Shown here: positions 59,734 to 64,000 of the stretch, one piece after another
Layout of the letters: each line of letters starts with the position of its first letter
How positions within the stretch are numbered: position 1 is the stretch's first letter
From: Methylobacterium organophilum
Lineage (GTDB): Bacteria; Pseudomonadota; Alphaproteobacteria; Rhizobiales; Beijerinckiaceae
Assembly: GCF_022179465.1 (NCBI RefSeq)
Contig: NZ_BPQV01000004.1
Location: 248,001 to 312,000 of the forward strand
Length of the DNA stretch: 64,000 nt
Direction: 5' to 3'
Position numbers and translations under genes: made by a program
The notes under the pieces: generated by a model
Database searches by the model: none
What the model was told of the DNA's origin: nothing
What the model saw: the letters and a program-made list of their open reading frames with translations, nothing else

Positions 59734-62700
59734 ATGCCCAGTCCACAGACCGTCTTCACGATCTCCCCCGGCGTGCCGTTCCTGCCGGCCCTGGCCGACG
59801 CCCTGCTCGACGGGCGGCTGGTGGGGCCGGTCGGGACGGATCCCCTCGCCCTCGCGGGCGTGACCCTCTACCTGCCGACCCGGCGGGCGGCCCGGGCCTT
59901 CGGGGCGGTGCTGTCGCGGCGCCTGCCGGGGCGGGCCGCCCTGCTGCCGCGGATGATCCCGCTGGGCGAGGCGGACGAGGCGGAGTTCGACCTCGCCGCG
60001 AACCCGCTGCTCGAAACCGCCGAGGACGTGCTCCACCCGCCGATCCCGCCCCTGGAGCGCCGGCTGATCCTCGCCCGCCTCGTCCAGCGCTGGGCGGAGG
60101 AGGTCGACCGCCGCCTGCTGCCCATCGACGACGACGTGCCCTTCCTGGTGCCCTCCTCACCGGCGGACGCGATCGGGCTCGCGGGCGATCTCGAACGGCT
60201 CATGGACGCGCTGACCGTCGAGGGCCTGCCCTGGGAGGAGATCGGCGCCGCGGTCGAGGCGGAGCATTCCCGCTATTTCGGCCTCACCCTCGACTTCCTG
60301 AAGATCGCCGCCGAGTACTGGCCGAAGATCCTGCACGAGCGCTCCCTGAGCGATCCGGTCTCCCGGGCCCGCGCCCTGATCCTGGCGGAGGCCGAGCGCC
60401 TGCGGCGGGAGCGGCCCGGGGATCCGGTGATCGTGGCGGGCTCGACCGGCTCCGTGCCGGCGACCGCCCGGCTGATCGCGGCCATCGCCGCCCTGCCGCG
60501 GGGCGCCGTGGTCCTGCCCGGGCTCGATCTCGGCCTCGACGCGACCGGTTGGGACGCCATCGAGACGGGGGAGGGGGAGTCCCGCGAGATCGCCCATGGC
60601 CATCCCCAGGCGATCCTGCACCGCCTGCTCGGCCCCGGCTGCCTCGGCCTCGACCGGAGCGCGGTGACGCCGCTCGGCGCCCCCGACGCCCGGGGCGCCG
60701 CCCGGGAGCGCATCCTGTCCGAGGCCCTGCGCCCGGCCGACACGACGGATGCCTGGGCCGAGTTCGACGCGGCGGCGCGGGAACGGCTCGCCGGCGAGGG
60801 CCTGGCCGGGCTCGCCGTGGTGGAGGCGACCGACGAGCGCGAGGAGGCCCTGATCATCGCGCTGGCCCTGCGGGAGACCCTGGAGGACCCGCAGGCCTGC
60901 GCCGCCCTCGTCACCCCCGACCGGGGGCTGGCCCTGCGCGTCTCCGCGGAACTCGCCCGCTGGGGGCTGCGCGCCGAGGACACGGCCGGGGAAGGCCTCG
61001 CCCGCAGCCCGGCCGGACGCCTCGCCCGGCTCGCGGCGGAGCTCGCCGCCGAGCCGGCGCCCGCGCGGGTGCTGGCGCTGCTCGCCCATCCCGATGTCCG
61101 GCTCGGCCTGACCCGCAGCGCGGTCCTGCGCGGGGCGGCGGCCCTGGAGATCGGGGCGTTGCGGGGGCCGGCCCCGAAGCCGGGCTTTGCCGGGATGCGG
61201 GCCGCCGTGGCCGGGGAGCGGGAGGCGCAGGGCCGGGTGCCCCGGGCCAAGCGCCGGCTCACGGCCCTGGACTGGGACCTGGCCGCAGAACTGGTCGACC
61301 GGCTGGAGGCGGCCTTCGCGGGCTTCGCCGACGATCCTGACCAGACCTGCAACCTCGTGGCGGTGGCCGGCGCCCACCGCGTCACCTGCGACCGGCTGCT
61401 CGACGGGCCGGAGCCGGTGGAGGATCCCTCCCTCGATTGCCTCGACGCCCTGTTCGACGAGCTGGCGCTCGCGGGCGAGGAGGCCCTGCCCGGCCGCTTC
61501 GGCGACTATCCGGCCTTCTTCACCGCGCTCACCCGCGAGCGGATCGTGCCCTGCGCCCAGCGCGACGCCCATCCCCGCCTGCGCATCCTCGGCCTCCTGG
61601 AAGCGCGGCTCCTCGGCTTCGACCGGGTGGTGCTCGGCGGCCTCGACGAGGGCGTCTGGCCGATGGCCGCCAGCACCGACGCCTTCCTCAACCGCCCGAT
61701 GCGCGAGCGCGTCGGCCTCAACCCGCCCGAGCGGCGCATCGGCCAGAGCGCCCACGACTTCGTCCAGGCCCTGGGCTGCCGCGACGCGGTGATCACCCGC
61801 GCCGCCAAGCGGGAAGGGGCCCCGACCGTGCCCTCGCGGTTCCTGCAGCGCCTGCGCGCCTTCGTCGGGCCGGCTTCGTGGGACGGGGTTCTTCAGGCAG
61901 GGCTTTCGCTGAGGCGCCTCGGAGCCGGTCTCGAAGCCGCTTCGGAGCCGGCTCCGAGGCGTTCGAGCCAGCCGAAGCCGAAACCGGACCCGGCGCTCTT
62001 CCCGCGCAGACTCAGCGTCACCGAGATCGAGACCCTGGTGCGCGACCCCTACGCGATCTTCGCCAAGCACGTGCTCGGGCTCGAAGCCCTGGAGCCGCTC
62101 GCCGCCCCGCCCGGCGCGAGCGAGCGCGGCACCCTGATCCACGCGATCCTCGGCGCCTTCTGCGAGGCCTATCCCGGCGCCCTTCCCGATCGCGACAAGG
62201 CCCGCCTCACCCTGGCCGAGATCGCCGCCAACGCCTTCGGCGACCTCTCCGACACCTATCCCGAGCTCTATGCGGAGTGGTTCCCGCGCTACGAGCGCAT
62301 GGCCGAGCATTTCCTGGCCTGGGAGGCGGAGCGGCGCGGGCAGCTCGCCGCCGTGCACACGGAGCTATCCGGGCGTTGGACCATCCCCCTCGGCCAGGAG
62401 ACCTTCACCCTGACCGCCCGGGCCGACCGGATCGAGGCGCGCCGGGACGGCAGCTTCTGCATCGTCGACTACAAGACCGGCCAACCCCCGAGCAACAAAG
62501 AGGTTTTCGCGGGCTTCGCGCCGCAGCTCACCCTGGAGGCGGCGATGCTGATGCAGGGGGGCTTCCCCGGCCTCAAGGCGGCGGAGGTGCCGGACCTGCT
62601 CTACGTCCACGCCTCGGGAGGCCGGAAGCCCTTCGAGCCCGCCGAGCTGAAGCCGCCCCGGGGCGAGGCGCGCACCCTCGTCGAGATCGTCGCCGAGCAT

Positions 62701-62859
62701 CAGGCGCGGCTGCGCGGCCTGATCGCCCGCTTCCTCACCGGCGAGGCGGCCTATACCTCGCGGCCCTACGCCAAATACGCCAAGCGCTATTCCGACTACG
62801 ACCACCTCGCCCGGGTGAAGGAATGGTCGCTCGCCGGAGACGGGGAGGGGGAGGCCTGA
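59734..62859 (+). CDS. addB: Double-strand break repair helicase-nuclease subunit AddB (alphaproteobacterial type)
   Basis: The 1041-residue subunit works with AddA to resect DNA ends for RecA. It begins VFTISPGVPFLPALADALLD and has LYLPTRRAARAFGAVLSRRL near 50, VIVAGSTGSVPATARLIAAI near 230 and FDRVVLGGLDEGVWPMAAST near 630. The C-terminal RecB-type nuclease has LSVTEIETLVRDPYAIFAKH near 762 and SFCIVDYKTGQPPSNKEVFA near 906 (catalytic Asp and Lys). Between helicase-like and nuclease parts, residues 725-745 are encoded by a 47-bp near-perfect palindrome. addA, the usual next gene, is absent; an SRAP gene follows after 3 nt. ATG 59734 begins MPSPQTVFTI. Confidence 0.92.
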   Translation: MPSPQTVFTISPGVPFLPALADALLDGRLVGPVGTDPLALAGVTLYLPTRRAARAFGAVLSRRLPGRAALLPRMIPLGEADEAEFDLAANPLLETAEDVLHPPIPPLERRLILARLVQRWAEEVDRRLLPIDDDVPFLVPSSPADAIGLAGDLERLMDALTVEGLPWEEIGAAVEAEHSRYFGLTLDFLKIAAEYWPKILHERSLSDPVSRARALILAEAERLRRERPGDPVIVAGSTGSVPATARLIAAIAALPRGAVVLPGLDLGLDATGWDAIETGEGESREIAHGHPQAILHRLLGPGCLGLDRSAVTPLGAPDARGAARERILSEALRPADTTDAWAEFDAAARERLAGEGLAGLAVVEATDEREEALIIALALRETLEDPQACAALVTPDRGLALRVSAELARWGLRAEDTAGEGLARSPAGRLARLAAELAAEPAPARVLALLAHPDVRLGLTRSAVLRGAAALEIGALRGPAPKPGFAGMRAAVAGEREAQGRVPRAKRRLTALDWDLAAELVDRLEAAFAGFADDPDQTCNLVAVAGAHRVTCDRLLDGPEPVEDPSLDCLDALFDELALAGEEALPGRFGDYPAFFTALTRERIVPCAQRDAHPRLRILGLLEARLLGFDRVVLGGLDEGVWPMAASTDAFLNRPMRERVGLNPPERRIGQSAHDFVQALGCRDAVITRAAKREGAPTVPSRFLQRLRAFVGPASWDGVLQAGLSLRRLGAGLEAASEPAPRRSSQPKPKPDPALFPRRLSVTEIETLVRDPYAIFAKHVLGLEALEPLAAPPGASERGTLIHAILGAFCEAYPGALPDRDKARLTLAEIAANAFGDLSDTYPELYAEWFPRYERMAEHFLAWEAERRGQLAAVHTELSGRWTIPLGQETFTLTARADRIEARRDGSFCIVDYKTGQPPSNKEVFAGFAPQLTLEAAMLMQGGFPGLKAAEVPDLLYVHASGGRKPFEPAELKPPRGEARTLVEIVAEHQARLRGLIARFLTGEAAYTSRPYAKYAKRYSDYDHLARVKEWSLAGDGEGEA
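61915..61961. repeat. 47-bp palindrome inside addB
   Basis: CGCCTCGGAGCCGG (61915-61928) is the exact reverse complement of CCGGCTCCGAGGCG (61948-61961). Inside lies a second inverted pair CGAAGC/GCTTCG around a central C. Only three positions per arm mismatch. It encodes a low-complexity linker (RLGAGLEAASEPAPRRS). Confidence 0.85.
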
Positions 62860-62862
62860 GCC

Positions 62863-63624
62863 ATGTGCGGCCGCTACGTCATCGCCCAGGCGCCGGAGAC
62901 CTACCGGGCCTTCTACGGCTATCCCGAGCGGCCGAATTTCCCGGCCCGCTACAACGTGGCCCCGACCCAGCCCGTGCCGGTGGTGACCGCCGATCACGGC
63001 GCCCGCCACGTCCGCCTGGTCCGCTGGGGCTTCTGGCCCGCCTGGCTCAAGGATCCGCGGGACTTCCCCCTGGTGATCAACGCCCGGGTCGAGACCCTGC
63101 GCGAGAAACCCACCTTCCGCGGCGCCCTGCGCCACCGCCGCTGCGTCTTCCTCGCCGACGGATTCTACGAATGGCGGCGGGACGGGCAGGGCAAAACCGC
63201 CGTGAAGACGCCCTTCGCGATCCGCCGGGCCGACGGCGCCCCGATGGCGCTGGCCGGATTGTGGGAGCCCTGGATGGGGGCGGACGGCTCGGAGGTCGAC
63301 ACCGCGGCCATCGTCACCTGCGGCGCCAACGGCACCCTCGCCGCGATCCACCACCGCATGCCGGCGATCCTCTCGCCGGAGGGCGTCGCCGCCTGGCTCG
63401 ATACCGACCATGTCGACGGGGGCGCGGCGGCCGCCCTGTGCCGGCCCTGCCCGGATGAATGGCTCACCCTCGACGCGGTCAGCGACCGCGTCAACAGCGT
63501 GCGCAACGACGATCCCGATCTCCTCACCCCCGTGGGCACGCCGCAGCCCGAGCCGGCGAAGCGGGCCGACGCGCAGGGGCCGGCCCGCTCCAGCGACGAG
63601 GACGCGCAGGGCCGGCTGTTCTGA
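62863..63624 (+). CDS. SRAP domain protein (YedK/HMCES family)
   Basis: A 253-residue protein that crosslinks to abasic sites in single-stranded DNA through its N-terminal Cys, protecting them until repair. All key residues are seen: Cys 2 in MCGRYVIAQAPETY, Asn in FPARYNVAPTQPVPVV near 30, Glu in FLADGFYEWRRDGQGKT near 100 and His in IHHRMPAILSPEGVAAWLDT near 165. WGFWPAWLKDPRDF and INARVETLREKPTF are also standard. The start lies 3 nt after addB, so the two are surely co-transcribed. The C-terminal 35 residues are variable. Confidence 0.95.
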   Translation: MCGRYVIAQAPETYRAFYGYPERPNFPARYNVAPTQPVPVVTADHGARHVRLVRWGFWPAWLKDPRDFPLVINARVETLREKPTFRGALRHRRCVFLADGFYEWRRDGQGKTAVKTPFAIRRADGAPMALAGLWEPWMGADGSEVDTAAIVTCGANGTLAAIHHRMPAILSPEGVAAWLDTDHVDGGAAAALCRPCPDEWLTLDAVSDRVNSVRNDDPDLLTPVGTPQPEPAKRADAQGPARSSDEDAQGRLF

Positions 63625-63633
63625 TCCCCCGCG

Positions 63634-64000
63634 TCAGGCCGGCGTGAAGCGCAGCGGGAAGGCGCCGGGACGGAACACCACCTTGCGCGGGGCGAAGCGC
63701 CAGAGCCGCTCGGCGCCCGCGACCCGCCCGATCTCCGGCCCGTCGAGGACTACGTCCGCCTCGCCCGTCATCTGGACGAGGTCGCCGGTGGTGAAATCGG
63801 CGAAGACCAGTCCCGCCCGGGGGTTCGCCAGCATGTTGCCCAGCGTGTTGAAGAAGCGGTTGCCGGGATAATCGGGGACCGTGAGCACGCCGTCCTCGTC
63901 GATCCGCACGAAGCCGGCCGGACCGCCGCGATGGGAGACGTCCACCTGCCGGCGCCCGTCCTCCCGGTCGAGAGAACTCGCCACGAAGAAGGTCTCGGCC
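63634..64000 (-). CDS. Pyridoxamine 5'-phosphate oxidase family (FMN split barrel) protein, 5' part beyond window
   Basis: About 120 C-terminal residues are visible and the frame stays open to the right edge. The string AETFFVASSLDREDGRRQVD, VSHRGGPAGFVRI, LTVPDYPGNRFFNTLGNMLA and PRAGLVFADFTTGDLVQMTG with GEADVV is highly typical of FMN-binding split-barrel proteins of the pyridoxamine phosphate oxidase-related group. These often carry a ferredoxin-like oxidoreductase domain elsewhere in the family. It converges on the SRAP gene with 9 bp between. The substrate is unknown and the start is outside the window. Confidence 0.85.
   Translation of the reverse strand, partial: AETFFVASSLDREDGRRQVDVSHRGGPAGFVRIDEDGVLTVPDYPGNRFFNTLGNMLANPRAGLVFADFTTGDLVQMTGEADVVLDGPEIGRVAGAERLWRFAPRKVVFRPGAFPLRFTPA

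Noticed and set aside
1-64000. CRISPR arrays, insertion sequences, prophage or integrase genes
   Set aside because: No repeat-spacer pattern, transposase or integrase motifs were found on either strand.

Overview
The window is a 64 kb chromosomal segment of a very GC-rich alphaproteobacterium. Gene content and order (B12-dependent ribonucleotide reductase, complex I NDUFA12 subunit, hdaA-ppk-ppx, ffh-chorismate mutase-rpsP-rimM-trmD, a serC leader, MctP-type transport with a two-component system, alphaproteobacterial AddB) point to Hyphomicrobiales/Rhizobiales. Methylobacterium or a close relative is the most likely source; this is inference from gene content, not a computed placement. Coding density is high. 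I see no tRNA, rRNA, CRISPR array or insertion sequence.

Layout. 0-9 kb: 3' end missing nrdJ with a probable NrdR-controlled promoter, NDUFA12, secreted proteins (MRJP-like, DUF2155, DUF2147), a TetR/DUF4188 divergent pair, aat. 9-21.5 kb: ndk, a small lipoprotein, purMN, an AI-2E permease, an endonuclease/PLD/VTT group, then hdaA, ppk (with a possible Pho box) and ppx. 21.5-36 kb: an accessory stretch that separates ppx from its usual partners rnd and aspS. It holds a PhnA-like membrane protein, an MctP-type permease with DUF3311 partner and divergent two-component system, a lipocalin-like protein, a GYF/ClpP-like plus RDD membrane pair, maeB, an acetyltransferase, a FitAB-type toxin-antitoxin pair and two envelope-glycan genes. 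36-48 kb: aspS, a stand-alone WYL-like protein, rnd, a cupin, a large hybrid kinase, mtnA, small DUF proteins, serA and serC with a leader RNA. 48-53 kb: the ffh-CM-rpsP-rimM-trmD translation/secretion group, interrupted between rimM and trmD by an opposite-strand DUF4239 gene.

53-64 kb: transporters and small proteins, an MFS/MarR pair sharing an operator-like word, then the most unusual part. It contains a 22-codon gene whose ribosome binding site matches the entire 3' tail of 16S rRNA, and a tandem pair of virtually identical 87-residue proteins with double-glycine-type leaders, which look like peptide precursors. The window ends with addB, which carries a long palindrome inside its coding sequence, an adjacent SRAP (YedK/HMCES) gene, and a partial flavin-binding split-barrel protein.

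Co-operation visible in the layout: polyphosphate synthesis and breakdown (ppk/ppx), purine synthesis (purM/purN), phosphorylated serine synthesis (serC/serA), SRP plus ribosome maturation (ffh/rpsP/rimM/trmD), and DNA repair (addB/SRAP).
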